Shown here in pieces: positions 22,336 through 33,815 of a stretch of DNA of 64,000 nucleotides. Origin of the DNA: Lepeophtheirus salmonis (lineage: Eukaryota; Arthropoda; Copepoda; Siphonostomatoida; Caligidae); NCBI RefSeq assembly GCF_016086655.4, contig NC_052131.2, forward strand, positions 36,643,705 through 36,707,704. The letters run 5' to 3'. Position 1 is the stretch's first letter; the number at the start of each line of letters is the position of its first letter. Under the pieces are notes generated by a model. The model did not search any database, was not told the DNA's origin, and saw nothing but the letters and a program-made list of their open reading frames with translations. The position numbers were made by a program, and so were the translations under genes.

Positions 22336-23985
22336 TTATTTATTGAAATCCAAACAATTATACTTGTCCCAAGATCTGTTCACTCTAAAATCATGGCCTC
22401 AACATATTTTTTTTATAGAAAAATTGAGTAGTTTAAAAACCACATTTATTAGGAGCCCCCCCCCCTCTTCTTTTTATTGTCGGTTTTATTATGATATTGG
22501 AACGTTTGGAGAGAGTAAATGGTATAACAGATGACGTCATTTCCAATCATATTTAATTGTCGTCTATCTTCTTCAAATTTTAACAGAATAACGAATAAAA
22601 TATGTTTGTGTACAAAATATACATTTATATTCACACCAAGCTGTCCCAAACTATCTCCAAGTACCTATTGCTTCAAGGGCTCTTTTAGTTTAAAAAGTCC
22701 TTTGATCCTTGCTTCATGAGAGACTCTGTCAAATGTCTACTTATATTAGTATAAATATTCAAGTGCATTATTGTTGTTTAAAAATAATATTAAATTTATT
22801 CCGTGAAATTATTTTCATTTCCAAAAAAAAAAAAAAAAAAAAAAAATTAAATTATACCCTAGGTGAGACTGACTGAATAGGATTTAGTTTGTATGGGAAA
22901 AAAACTGTTGAAAAGACATGCTCTTTCTACTACAAAGTTTGTTGTTGAATTTAATTTATGTATGTTATATGAACACTATACCTGAATATTTCACATCCGT
23001 TTATCAGTTGGGCGAAAATTAGTTTTGACTAGAACATACATACAAGCAAACGAGTATGTTGTATGCTATGAAAGAAATTGTTAATTAGTAGTTTGATGCT
23101 ATTAAAATGTTGTTATGGTGTGTACATTTAGTTGGAGAAGTAACGCATATATTTTTGTACAGTATACAGGGTGAGGATTTAAATAGGAAACAATTTCAAA
23201 CCTCAATAAATTTGACAACCTTGAGATCTAAATTTATGACACTATGCTCATCAGATTCAGCCACCAAAAACTGTATAAGACAAAATATAAATCTGTAAGA
23301 TGTCCTCCAAATACGAATACTGTGCGGCTATAATTTAAGGCCGACACAACACTACCTGTGTTTAAACCTGGAGATGGTTGGTTAGAGTGATTGACTTCAC
23401 TATAGGCCGGCCCATCATGAAAGATCAAAATATTTATGAATTACTGAATTAGTTTTAGGAAAAAAAATGTAATATACCTTTTTCTTTAATTTTCCAGGTT
23501 TAAAATCCTACCCTGTAGAATATACTTTTTATTAGTTTTTGTAACAAAATCATAAATTACTTTAAATAAAGTCATAAAAAAAAGTAAGAATGAGTAAAAA
23601 AAATTTTTTATTATATATTATTTCGTTACTACATATGTATTTTACATACTTTGATTTTTATGCATTGTCGGTTTTGTGTGTAGAACATATTATTTTATGC
23701 AATAACATTAAATGTTATTGTTTCATAAGTAATATGTTTGTATACAACATTTAATGATTTTCCTTATTTGAAAGTATATACATATATATCCATATAAATA
23801 GATAACATCACCCTTTTCAATCCATGACTTTTGATGGGTATTTAACCTCCATAAATACTTTTTGTAGCCCGTCAAAAACCTTTAATCATATTTGGACTGT
23901 AACCAAAGAAAGGACTCTTGGCTTAGAAGGTTAATAATTCTGTAATAAATAAATTTAAGAATATTAAAAAAAGGTTGACCTTTTT
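22336..23985. other. Unannotated AT-rich interval with a long A run
   Basis: An A run of nearly 30 bases lies at about 22819-22846. A TGACGTCA palindrome is at 22532-22539. No gene recognised; short open frames on both strands lack similarity. Confidence 0.4.
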
Positions 23986-24250
23986 CGCATCGGTTTTGTT
24001 TGTTTCTAAGCGAGATTACGGAAAAATTATTACCCGATTTAGATAAACCTTTGTAGGAAGATGATTGATATTAAAAGTAAGAGGCTATTTAATTTTGAGA
24101 GTTCAAGGTCAAAGGTCAAGGTCACACAAAGGTAAAAATGCACAACTGGCCATAACTTTTGAACCAATCCAGATAAATAACACAAATTAAATAAAGGGAG
24201 ATTAAGGTCACAAAGAACCGTTAAAAATGTAATTTCCACCAAATCTAGTA
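23986..24250 (-). repeat. Family J dispersed repeat, copy 1
   Basis: Phrases GTTTCTAAGCGAGATTACGG, CCCGATTTAGATAAACCTTT and GGTCAAAGGTCAAGGTCACA are, in reverse orientation, the counterpart of the sequence around 29700-30324 (TTTGACCTTTGACCTC, CCAAGTTTCATGAAAATCG, TCGTAATCCG). Such blocks are familiar from dispersed repeats in many invertebrates, but I cannot assign a class. Confidence 0.5.
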
Positions 24251-24948
24251 AAAATTATTTGAGGGCTGGTTCGTGTTTTGCTGAGTTCTCCTCCATTTTT
24301 AGTTTGTTTGTATCTTTAAAATATATACATTGTATCGTCTTTTTTTTTGTGTATATGTTAAGGATATTTTGGATCATACTTCAAAAAAATATACTCTTAT
24401 GTGATAATTTGCAGGTGTGAGTCGATTCTTAAAGCACACTAATTGTCCCATATAAAAAGTGTAGAAAAGTGTTGAATTACCAACTTTCGATTTAAAAGTT
24501 GGTAAAGGTAAGGGGCACAAAATTAAATATGTAGAAGTGAAAACGACTTTTAAAATTTTCTAATTTTTGAGTGCTTACCCTGTAGATGAATGAAGAAGTT
24601 GTGAAACCTCTTTTTTGAATGTTTTGTCTGACTAAAGCGAATACTTTCTTTTCTTGACAAAATATTAATGAGATTGAATTTGAAAAAGGCACAATAAATT
24701 TAAACAAGACAACTCTAACATTGCACAAATAAAATAGGCTAAAATAATTGAGAGTTTGTCAATTCTCTCCAGATGTGGGACTATAATTCTTCATTCAATT
24801 GTGGGAAATTGTTATTTGGGGAACAATAGGTAACTCAAATTAAACTAATCAACGTTCAAAGCACTAATGAGGCATTATTATGGCAAATAATCAACACCTG
24901 GAAAAAAAACCCAAAAAAAAAACATAGGAGTTGTTGATGATTTAGGGG
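24251..24948. other. Unannotated interval with a perfect hairpin
   Basis: Two 10-base arms at 24478-24487 and 24495-24504 (TACCAACTTT / AAAGTTGGTA) enclose a 7-base loop. Otherwise nothing recognisable. Confidence 0.4.
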
Positions 24949-25409
24949 AGGGGTGTCAAAACAGTGTCCCTGGGGCCACATTTCGTCCTAAAACACATCA
25001 ATACGCGTAGAACGCGGATAATACTCCTCAAATAAAAGGATTTTTGAAAAATTATTGTTCGGGAAAAAAATAATTTTTAATGAGGAAAAAGAAAGAAAAA
25101 ATATTCTCTCTGTGTTTTGTTTTTTTAATAATGAAAGAAGTGGATAAAAAAAAACCAGCCTCCCGGCCAATATAATCCTGCGTATGCCTCTGAAAAGGGT
25201 TACCAAATTGGCCTTTTTTGAATCAGTTTTCTCTTGAAAAATTAGATTTGGGCATATTTTTTTATTTGGCCTAAATTTAAAATAAATATATATCAATAGT
25301 TTTGTTTCATGAAGCTATTTTTCATGAAATTTAATGTAATAGGTGCATGGCCCTTTAAAATCATTCAAGTGGCAATGCGGGACATTATATTAAAAAGTTG
25401 ATCATCCCT
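24949..25409 (+). mobile_element. hAT-like non-autonomous element (family M) with intact flanking duplication
   Basis: It opens AGGGGTGTCAAAACAGTGTC and closes AAAGTTGATCATCCCT, the style of hAT ends (GGGGTGTCAAA ... TTTGACATCCC). The 10-base word GATTTAGGGG occurs directly before (24939-24948) and directly after it (25410-25419), consistent with an 8 bp hAT duplication plus two matching bases. The interior is non-coding and contains a nested family A piece. Confidence 0.8.
25003..25192 (-). mobile_element. Family A fragment nested inside the family M element
   Basis: The right end AATATAATCCTGCGTATGCC (25171-25190) plus TCTG is a diverged family A terminus. The left boundary near 25003 is uncertain. 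The middle is AT-rich with only weak family phrases. Confidence 0.55.
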
Positions 25410-25419
25410 GATTTAGGGG

Positions 25420-26393
25420 GATATTGTTAGGAAAAATCCATTTTTACATCCTTATAAATATTCAATTTCGGTGTTTTTACAATTACTATGTATTTGTGTA
25501 TTACTTTATAAAATGTGTTTTCTGAATGCCTCCCTTTAAAACTGAGTATTCCCTTAAATTGGTTTTTTACCAGAGAATCTTTGCACTGCCCTGACCTAAG
25601 GGGTTATGTCTACACCATAATGAAGCGCGGTGAACTTCATTAGGCATAACTGGAAGCTATAGAATATGTAGCAAGTAATGGGTTAAATAAGGACTCATCA
25701 ACTAACGAGGTCTTTTTGTATAACATGTGATTACTTTTTAATAAATAAAAAATCAACCACAAAAACGGATGGGACTAGGACCTTTCTGACTGACTCCCCG
25801 GTGATATCATTAAAATCCCATAGTCACCTACTAAACAATCCCCTCTACATATTAATGAAAACTTAGTTTTTTGAGCATGATGGGAGGTACACAACATATT
25901 ATCATCCCCTCTTGGGCTTTTATATATGTACATATAATGATATTGTAACCTCACGTATATGTATAGCAAGAGGAACATATCCAGATCCAATTAATACACA
26001 TTGTCACCTCATAATAACGGAATATGTACAATATACATAGAAGATGGTTCTACCGCCATCATTTCTGCTATATTGAGCAGCATATATGTAAGCGGTGTAC
26101 CTATGTACATTGAATGTAACCCAACATGATTTATTTGAATAACCGCGTTTAATTGCTATTGAGCTCCTGTGAATACATAAAAAGATCTATTGTGTGTGTG
26201 TCTCATGAAGATACGTGATTTTTTTAACCATTACCCTTTTTTGCCTAATGTACATACATATATACATACGTATGTCATTGTGACATTCATGTCCTTAGTA
26301 GACACGCATATGTGATATGAACGTAGACTCAGAATAGTTGCAAATCTTCCCGGGTTACGACAGGCTCTGTAACTTTGGGCATTCAAAAAACTG
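25420..26393. other. Unannotated interval
   Basis: No gene or repeat end recognised. Palindromic runs of the type ACATACGTATGT occur near 26260-26275. Confidence 0.4.
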
Positions 26394-26395
26394 TA

Positions 26396-27179
26396 TTGCA
26401 TTCTCCATTGAAATCTGAATATCTTACTAATTCAATAATTGATGAAGTTTGAGGGATTGAAATTAATTCATATTCCGATATATTAAAGCATATGCAATTA
26501 GTTAGGAAAGAAAACAAATTTGAGCTCTCTAGCTTTGATGGACAAATTTTCAATTTGTGCACTCCAAGCCGTTGGGCGTCTCCAGGACCAGCATCTACGC
26601 TGTTATCCACACCGAAACGTTGGAGAGAAAGAAGGTAACAAACTTCAAACTAGACACCCAGAGGAGTTAAAGAAAACAACCCAGACCAATCCCTGTAAGT
26701 CTATGAGGGCCCATGCAAGAGATCTCGGGGTTTCACACAAAACTGTCAAGAGAGCTATCAAAAAAGTGGGTGGAGTGACCACTTTTAACACCAACAATGA
26801 AAGAAATTCATCTTCTCCGCTGCAAAACTCTTTTGAGTTCTTTTGAACCCATTTTTGATACTTTTGGCCCCTACAGCACTTATGCAAACACTTTCGACTA
26901 CAATTTTGGATGCATGTCGAGAAGAACGCCTGCAGCTTCCGTCAAAGTCACTGCCAAGCAGTCATGGGACGCCATGAAAGAGGACTACATCTGTACCATT
27001 ATTCACCCACCTCCTTGAAGCTATCATTACCCCTAAGGGCGGCTACATTAATGATTAAGAGAGCTCAGACACACATCTATTTATAGTATTAATTTTGTTG
27101 GAATTCTATTGATAATTAATACATTTTATTTTGTTGAAGTTTAAAATTCAAAGTGTTCAGATTTTAATAGACCACTCGT
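26396..27179 (+). mobile_element. Family B Tc1/mariner-type deletion derivative, copy 2
   Basis: The 784 bp element lies between TA at 26394-26395 and 27180-27181. The left end is TTGCATTCTCCATTGAAATC and the right end CAGATTTTAATAGACCACTC, both versions of the family end TACCGAGTGGTCCATT. Interior order: 5' leader, N-terminal transposase part, deletion junction near 26830-26875, C-terminal part ending in GGCTACATTAATGATTAAGA, and the 3' tail. Confidence 0.9.
26540..27058 (+). pseudogene. Transposase remnant, DNA-binding and C-terminal parts joined (family B, copy 2)
   Basis: A first helix-turn-helix is degraded (the text around 26560-26620 matches the better copy at 31439 in shifted frames). 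Then comes PEELKKTTQTNPCKSMRAHA and RDLGVSHKTVKRAIKKVGG, the second helix-turn-helix. After NSFEFF the frame stops. The text continues with the C-terminal part and ends in AIITPKGGYIND-like codons before the stop near 27058. The region that should hold the catalytic aspartates is absent. Multiple frameshifts; not functional. Confidence 0.85.
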
Positions 27180-27181
27180 TA

Positions 27182-27689
27182 GTCTAAAATTAACATTGTA
27201 ATAGTACATTATGTATAATACAGATATATATTTTTGACAAAATCATTAATTTTTTGTCTATTTTTCTTATTTAAAATGAGTAAGATAAGTTTAAATACCC
27301 AAAGGTTTTCCTTATAATTTATCCATTCTGATGATCAATTTTGCCTATTTTAAGTGCAATTTATGGTCCTTCCAAAGGATTAAAAGAATAACTTGTTTCC
27401 TGTCGATAATTTGAAGAAGGTTAAAAATGTAATTCCCACTCAATTTTGCAAAGATCCTTCTAGCTTAATTTTGTGTTTACGACCACATATCTGCATAGTT
27501 CACTCACCAATAAATCCCACAATGTTTTGAGTTCAACACATACGTATATGGTGCATTTACATACAAGCAATCCTGCATAAAAATCTAGAAAAGAACATAA
27601 TTTCCGAATATTTTTTTTAATTCATATATTTCATAGAAATATATGAGTTGTCATGAATCATTATTTCCGATCTATAATACAAGAGGTGG
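27182..27689. other. Unannotated AT-rich DNA
   Basis: No features recognised beyond phrases shared with family J (AGGTTAAAAATGTAATTCCC near 27418), which may be a small fragment. Confidence 0.4.
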
Positions 27690-28005
27690 ATGCAACTTGG
27701 ATTCCAGACTAGCGACTCAACTTGAACATGAGTGTATATTTTGACGACTTACGACTAATCTTGAACTCATATTCAAGGAATCGAGACTTGACTTGGACTC
27801 GAACGTTATTTTTACTGAGCACAAGACAAGCCTTAACACTATGGATATCATATTATAGCTATGAGCTCAAAAGAAGTCTGAGGAATCGAAGTGGACGCGA
27901 TGAAAATATTCAAAGACTTGTATTCGTGAGTAAAGACTTGGGACTCGACTTGAACCTGCTGTATAAGGATTTTCCCAACCCACTTCTGTATAATACTGAT
28001 CAGTG
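27690..28005 (+). repeat. Family H dispersed repeat with GACTCGACTTGA motifs, copy 1
   Basis: Motifs such as GAGACTTGACTTGGACTCGA, GAGTAAAGACTTGGGACTCG and ACAAGCCTTAACACTA recur in the same order at 63385-63680 (GAGACTTGATTTGAGCTCAA, GAGTAAAGACATTGCAGATT, AAAAGCCTTAATACTA). A 94-codon open frame spans the repeat (27722-28006) but is explained by the repeat itself. The class is not determined. Confidence 0.65.
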
Positions 28006-29639
28006 ATGTATCAACACAGAAAATTAAAAATAATATTATTTTTGCAAATTACTAATTTCAATGTGTAATGACTAAATCAAAAAAGATATCAAGTATCAAG
28101 GTATCAAGGACAGTTGATACAACATTTTTGGGTTGTTTGGAAATGCAATTCGTGGAAAAACTACTGAATACTATAATGGATTGAAAGTTAATCATTGCAA
28201 AATTACGTTATTTATTCCAAATATGATCTATTTATTTTGACTTCTTACTCAAAATCAATTTCTATACCTAACGAGCTCCTTTTCAGCGTCGTTCATTTCA
28301 ACGACATTTTCATATAGGTACCCAAGAGTAGTTATATAAAATAGGGTCTATCTATAATTTATTTTGTCCGTTCAAAACGTTGAATATTTCTTTAATCAAT
28401 GAAGCTTACAATATGATAAAAGAGCACCCAAAAAGATCCGTACCAACTCTTTCGAAGCCTTTTCCTAAAAAGAACTAAATACCTATAATTTTGAACAAAG
28501 TTACAACGATAATTATGGAAGAATGCACATCTTACAATATGTTTTGCAAATTCATGCCTTCACTCTGAAAAAAAAACCTCTCCCCGAAAGAATAATTGCA
28601 CATATGAATCTTGCTAAGAGAACATTTGCTGAAATTAACGTTGCTCTAATGAACGGAAACGATGTTCAACTAGGGTATGTCCCTCTAAACGATGAGTTTT
28701 AGCTGAAGTCAAAAAGTCTTCCCTACATACGAGTACTTATGTTTATTCTACAAAAGCGTGGTTGCTCTCCCGTGACTTCAACTCCGTTATTTATAAGGAA
28801 GGATTTACTCTCTTAATGAAGGATTTGGCATTTTCCTTACGCTTCCCTAAGTTATGTTAGTTAATATCTTAATTACTTGGAATTAATATTAAGTAAGATG
28901 GGACTTTTTTTTCCAAATCATTTAATCTGCTATTCCCTTCTTTCTTTTAACTCACTAATTGAAGAAGACGAAGAGGTATGTACAAGAAGAAGAAAATGGG
29001 ATTAAGGGTTTAAGTACATACATTCTCGTACAAGACAGCCAACTTATTATTATTAGTTCGCTTAAGACATGGTTACGTCCCCTCAAATGTTTTTTTATTT
29101 ATTTTCTAACGTATATGTTATACACATACATAATTAGTGATGGGATATTTTTTGTTTTCCGTAAATGACACGCGTTTATAGGCTCTCTAATATAAGAACA
29201 TTTATCCAATAAATAGATAGATAATATAGATAATTATTTTGTGTTACTTGAGAGAGAGAAAGGAAAACTTAAGTCTTTGAAGTAAAAAGTCACAAATCAA
29301 TCATCGCAACTCGAATTTTTATGAATTAAATAATCAATTTCACAAAATATAATTGAAATAAATGAATTAGGTGATCTTTAATTACTACACCAAAATTAAA
29401 CAGTTGATTTCACGAAACACAATTGATTTAAATACATAATTAATAACTGTAGTAATAACTGATAGGTACATTGATCATCACGACAATGTCATAAACAATC
29501 CAGTGCCGTACCAGTTCTAGTCCCAAAATAGATATCAATATTTCGACAAAAAGTATGAAGTAAATATATCGTTTGAGGCTATTCAGATTTTGTTTGGGGT
29601 GAAGACTATCCCAGAAATTGGGTGATTAAAAAAAAAATT
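28006..29639. other. Unannotated interval
   Basis: No gene or repeat end identified. GC-richer text at 28430-28700 has no open frame of note on either strand. Confidence 0.4.
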
Positions 29640-30324
29640 AGAATGGGATCTCGGTAGATTGCTAAACCTCCCCCGAAAATCTGTATGAATTTTGTCTCTT
29701 AATTTTTTTCATAGTTATGTCGATTATGCATTTTGACGTTTTGCGTCACTTTGACCTTTGACCTCTCAAAATTTTATGGCTTTTCACTGTGATCATATTT
29801 AATGAGGGGGTGTCCACAGGGGTGGGCTAGGGGGCTGTAGCCCCCCCAAAAAAAATGAAGGAATTTTTGCTTAACACTAGAATTTTTTTTGGGCGGAATA
29901 AAAAATTTACGCGGAAATAGGGCTATATTTTTTTTTAAAGATTAATTTTCTAAATTATTATCAGAGCAAAAATTATATATTTGGGAATTTTTTTACAAAA
30001 AATTTAATTTTTGAAATTTTTTTACAAAAACTTTTATATTTGAAATTTAATTTTTAATTTCCAAAAAAAAAAATTGTGAACACTTGTAGATTTTTGAAAT
30101 TTTTTTACTAAAAATTTTATATTTGAAATTTTTGTACAAAAATTTAATTTTTGAAATTTTTTCCAAAAAATTTTATATTTGAAATTTAATTTTTAATTTC
30201 CATAAATAAAAAATTGTGAACACTTGTAGATTTTTGAAATTTTTTTATCAAAAATTTAATTTTTGTACCAAGTTTCATGAAAATCGATCTGTAAATTATG
30301 TCGTAATCCGACAAAAAGATAAAC
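29640..30324 (+). repeat. Family J dispersed repeat, copy 2, split by a family A insertion
   Basis: The left part (29640-29804) carries TTTGACCTTTGACCTCTC. The right part (30265-30324) carries GTACCAAGTTTCATGAAAAT and TCGTAATCCGACAAAAAGAT. The reverse-oriented counterparts are at 23986-24250. The family A element at 29805-30264 separates the two parts. Confidence 0.5.
29805..30264 (-). mobile_element. Family A hAT-like element, copy 6, inside family J copy 2
   Basis: It starts with AGGGGGTGTCCACAGGGGTG at 29805, followed by GGGGGCTGTAGCCCCCCC, the inverted form of the family right end. The interior repeats TTTTTGAAATTTTTTTAC and CACTTGTAGATTTTTG units. The second terminal repeat is missing at 30264, so the copy is truncated. 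Confidence 0.75.
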
Positions 30325-30758
30325 ATGTTATATATTACTAATAAGACTCTTGACATAAACTTTTTAGCATCCCTTATTATACAAATTTAGATAAAGTTCT
30401 CGCATATGGATTATATGAAAAAAAGTTATTTTGCCATTTTTTTCCTACTAAATATATGGAGTAAGGAAATTTATTATAATGCCGCAGTAGTATGTAATGC
30501 GCTATTTAAAAAGAAAATTGGGTATCCGTGTACACGTTGTGCATGTATTTATGTGTATATTGCCATCAAAAACAAATATGTATGTAGTAAAGATTATTCC
30601 TCCTTAGTAATAAATCCTGTAGAAAATAGTCATGTTTTACTTTTAAAAGCTCCTTGTCTTAAAAAATAGAAGAAAGGAAATGAAGAAAGGTTTGAATGGC
30701 AGTAGCTTTAGTACTTGAGTAGCTGTTCATGGACTTGGCTCATACTGAGAATCATATC
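30325..30758. other. Unannotated AT-rich DNA
   Basis: An 87-codon open frame at 30406-30669 is I/Y/K/N-rich with several cysteines and is not recognisable; I treat it as chance. Confidence 0.35.
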
Positions 30759-31247
30759 AGGGGCGTCCGCAGGATTATATTTTGGGGAGGGCTTAGTTTT
30801 AGAATTTTTTGGAAAAAACATTCAAGCATTAAAATTTTGCAATTCTCTAAAAATAAAATAGCTTTTCTGAAAAAATCAAAAAATTTTGGAAAAAAATTTC
30901 TAAAATCTATAACTTTTCTCAAAAAATAAACAAATTTTGAAAAAAGGTTTCTAAAATCTATAACTATTCTCAAAGAATTACTCTTTAGGAAAAATATTTC
31001 GAAAATCAACAACTGCTTAAAAGAAAATTTAATTTTATGGAAAAAAATTTCAAAAACCCACAGCTGTTTAAAGAAAAGTTAAATTTCCTAGAGAAAAATT
31101 TCAAAAGTTTAATTTTAAATATTAAATTTTTTAAGAAAAATTTCAATAACTAAATTTTTATTATAAAATTAAATAGTAAAACGCAAAAATTCTTTAATTT
31201 TGAGTGGGCTCTACAGCCCCTCCAGCCTACCCCCTGTGGACACCCCT
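30759..31247 (+). mobile_element. Family A hAT-like non-autonomous element, copy 7 (best-preserved ends)
   Basis: The left end AGGGGCGTCCGCAGGATTAT and the right end CCTGTGGACACCCCT are inverted repeats of 15 bp with two mismatches. Next to the left end is TTTTGGGGAGGGCTTAG. Next to the right end is GGGCTCTACAGCCCCTCCAG. The 489 bp interior is A-rich with repeated AAAATCTATAACTTTTCTC-type units. No clear target duplication. This copy defines the family ends used in the other entries. Confidence 0.85.
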
Positions 31248-31438
31248 ACATATGGATTCGAACTCAAAATGATAGTAACTGATATTTGTATCCCTTTTGC
31301 CTTGAAGCCGAGAGTTGTTTTTGAACGGCTCTCATTTTAACACAGATATTTTGTGAGAAATTTATGCTCGCCTGGATTCCACTATTTTTAAAATACACAC
31401 AATCGAGTATTTACCAAGCCTAAAAAACATTTCAAATA

Positions 31439-32201
31439 CTGAGTGTTCGATTAAAATATGAACACTTTGAATTTTAAACTTAGACAAGAAAATATGAATA
31501 AACAATAGAATTTCAACAAAATTAAAACAATAAATAGATGTGTGTCTGAGCTCTCTTAATCATTAATATAGACTGCCTTAGCAGCTGTGATATCTTCCAG
31601 GCGGCGGTGGAAGCTGTTCTCTGTTATGGTGTGATGGCTGGCATTGCCTTTGAGGGCATGGGTGTTTGGATGACGGATTCAAGGCTGTATATGGGCTAAA
31701 AAGTGGGGGAAAAGACCTCAAAAGAACTTAAAAGACTCATTCAAAAGAGTCTTCCAAGGGAACTGATGGATTTCTTTCATTTCTGGTGTTAAAAGTGGCC
31801 TCTTTAACCTCGAAAGGCTATTTCCACCCATTTTTATAGCTCTTTGGGCAGTCTGGTATGGAACCCCCAGATCTTTTGCATGGACCCTTATGGACTTGAG
31901 GGTAATGGGCAGGGCTATTTTCTTAAAAACCTTCTTCCTCTCCAACGTTTTGGACTTTCTAACGGCGTAGAAGGTGGTCTTGGAGACGCCCAGCGTCAAA
32001 GAGTGCAGGAATGTAAATTTGACGATCACACTCAAAGTGTAATTTTCTCCACTTGTACGTAAGCTAAAAATCTTAGTTTTTTTTTTTGTTTTGTGACTAA
32101 TTATTTATGCTTTAATGTACCGAAATATCAACTCATTTCAGTCACTTTACCTTCATAAATTATATAATTAGTAAGTATTCGGATTACAATAGACCATCTG
32201 G
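31439..32201 (-). mobile_element. Family B Tc1/mariner-type deletion derivative, copy 3
   Basis: Flanking TA at 31437-31438 and 32202-32203. The left end CTGAGTGTTCGATTAAAATA and the right end reverse complement CCAGATGGTCTATTG match the family ends. At 763 bp it has the same order of parts as copy 26396, in reverse orientation. Confidence 0.9.
31555..32035 (-). pseudogene. Transposase remnant with two helix-turn-helix blocks (family B, copy 3)
   Basis: On the minus strand an open frame of 105 codons (32035 to 31718) reads FLHSLTLGVSKTTFYAVRKS (first helix-turn-helix), KTLERKKVFKK, then ITLKSIRVHAKDLGVPYQTA and QRAIKMGGNSLSRLKRPLLT (second helix-turn-helix plus the start of the linker), and ends at NESFKFF. 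Beyond the stop, C-terminal text follows with frame changes: IRHPNTHALKGN, and near the end a DITAAKAVYIND-like sequence. The catalytic core is missing at the junction near 31685-31740. This is the clearest N-terminal half in the family. Confidence 0.9.
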
Positions 32202-32203
32202 TA

Positions 32204-33068
32204 CAAGATCTTACTTAATTATTCGCAGAAATTAATTAATTTTAATCATTTTACTTCAACATAGAGCAAGTAAGCAAGATTGAACTACAGCATCACGACG
32301 TTTTTGGAAGTTGAAAGGCTCAAGAAATTGACTAAAAATCCAGTTAAGAGATCATTTGTGACTCTTGTATGTGAATAGATCATTCTCTAAGCTTTTTTAT
32401 CAACGTCAATGATGGGAACATTGAATAAATATTAGTAAATTTTTTAGTATTATTTATTAATAAATAAAATACCTATTTGTCTATCAAACCTTTACAGACA
32501 TGATATAGGGCTTTCTTTAAAGAGAAGAGTAGGAGGAAAATACTCTCTTTGAGGCAGAATCATTTCCCAGGCATAACTTTAAGGGAATCAATCCTCTTTT
32601 TTTCTCTCTTATCGAATTGTTTCCACACTAATAATGTCTTTGATTGTTCTACTAAGAAAGGAGAAATAAATACGAATTCTTATTACTTTAGATAACATCT
32701 GGCATCAGAATCAAATGAAACATACTATATAATATTAATAACAATATTGAGGGCAAACAGTCGGTAAAATACTATTAAAAAAAACTTGTAATTCAGGAAG
32801 AATAATAATAATTAATTATAGTGTGATCCTAACTTGCCGACCTTTTTTCTGTCCCTCACGCAAATGACACATTATGTGTACATAAGTACATAGCCTAGAT
32901 AGGTAAGGCTGAGGAACGAATAAGGAAATGATGGTTAACCAATCTCATTATGTAATCAAATGATTATACATAATATGGAATGAAAAAAACATGTATATAT
33001 ATTTTTTTGTAATTATAGATCTTCTATCAGACTCTTGATAGTTACGCAATTGAGTAGAATAATCTATA
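32204..33068. other. Unannotated AT-rich DNA
   Basis: Nothing recognised. Confidence 0.4.
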
Positions 33069-33070
33069 TA

Positions 33071-33813
33071 CAGGGTGTTCCATTGAAATCTGATACTAAT
33101 TCAATAATTGGTGAAGGTTGAGTAATTGAAATTAATTCATATTGTGATATATAAAAGGAGTAAAAATTATTTACAAAAAAAAAAACCTGAGCTCTCTAGT
33201 ACAAGCACAGAAAATGGCACTTGAAAGTTATTGAGGAATTTCCAATTGCGCATTCCAAGCGTTTGTGCATCTCCAGGACCACTCTCGACGCCGTCAGAAA
33301 GTCTGAAACGTTTGAGAGAAAGAATGGTTCTGTCAAAAATGCCAAACTGGATCCGGAGGAGTTAAAGAAAACATCCCAGGTCAATTATCCCATTCCATGA
33401 TGGCCCATGTAAGACATCTCGGGATTTCACACCAGACTGTCCAGAGAGCCATCAAAAATGTGGGTAAAAACAGCCTTGTTAGGCGAGAGATTCCACTTTT
33501 AATACCAGTAATGAAAAAAAAGCCATCTGATCCGTTGCCAGACTCTTTTTTGGCGCCCGCTACAGCCCTGATCCAAACCCCTCGACTACGTCTAGTGTTT
33601 GTCATCCAAACGCCGATGCCCTTAACGCCACTTTCAGTCAGCACTGGGACTTCACGCTAGAGGACGCTTAGGGCGGCTATATTAATGATTAAGAGAGCTG
33701 AAACACACATTTATATATAGGATTAATTTTGTTGAGAAATTATTGTTAGAAAATAGATTATATCTTGTTAAAGTTTATCATTTAGATTTTTCAGATTTTA
33801 ATGGACCCCTCGG
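33071..33813 (+). mobile_element. Family B Tc1/mariner-type deletion derivative, copy 4
   Basis: TA at 33069-33070 and 33814-33815. Left end CAGGGTGTTCCATTGAAATC, right end CAGATTTTAATGGACCCCTC. Length 743 bp. The plus strand carries the second helix-turn-helix in MMAHVRHLGISHQTVQRAIK (33397 onward), then KNVGKNSLVRREIPLLIPVM, then the deletion junction near 33540, then text matching the C-terminus (HPNADALNATFSQHWDF in mixed frames), ending with GGCTATATTAATGATTAAGA. A further short deletion removes part of the C-terminal coding region. Confidence 0.88.
33397..33660 (+). pseudogene. Transposase remnant (family B, copy 4)
   Basis: An 87-codon open frame: residues 1-30 form the second helix-turn-helix (HLGISHQTVQRAIKNVGKNS), residues 31-45 match the segment leading to the catalytic domain (REIPLLIPVMKKK), and the frame then crosses the family deletion junction into out-of-frame C-terminal text. 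No catalytic motif is encoded. Confidence 0.75.
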
Positions 33814-33815
33814 TA

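Noticed and set aside
24988..25296. 102-codon open frame on the minus strand
   Set aside because: It spans the nested A fragment in the family M element and is F/K/I-rich without similarity.
27722..28006. 94-codon open frame on the plus strand
   Set aside because: It is fully contained in the family H repeat, and the second copy at 63385 does not keep the frame open.
28430..28700. Possible exon in a GC-richer patch
   Set aside because: All six frames are interrupted and no acceptor/donor pair frames an open stretch.
31250..31325. GAGTTCGAATCC-like B-box on the minus strand
   Set aside because: The T-stem does not pair and no cloverleaf can be drawn.
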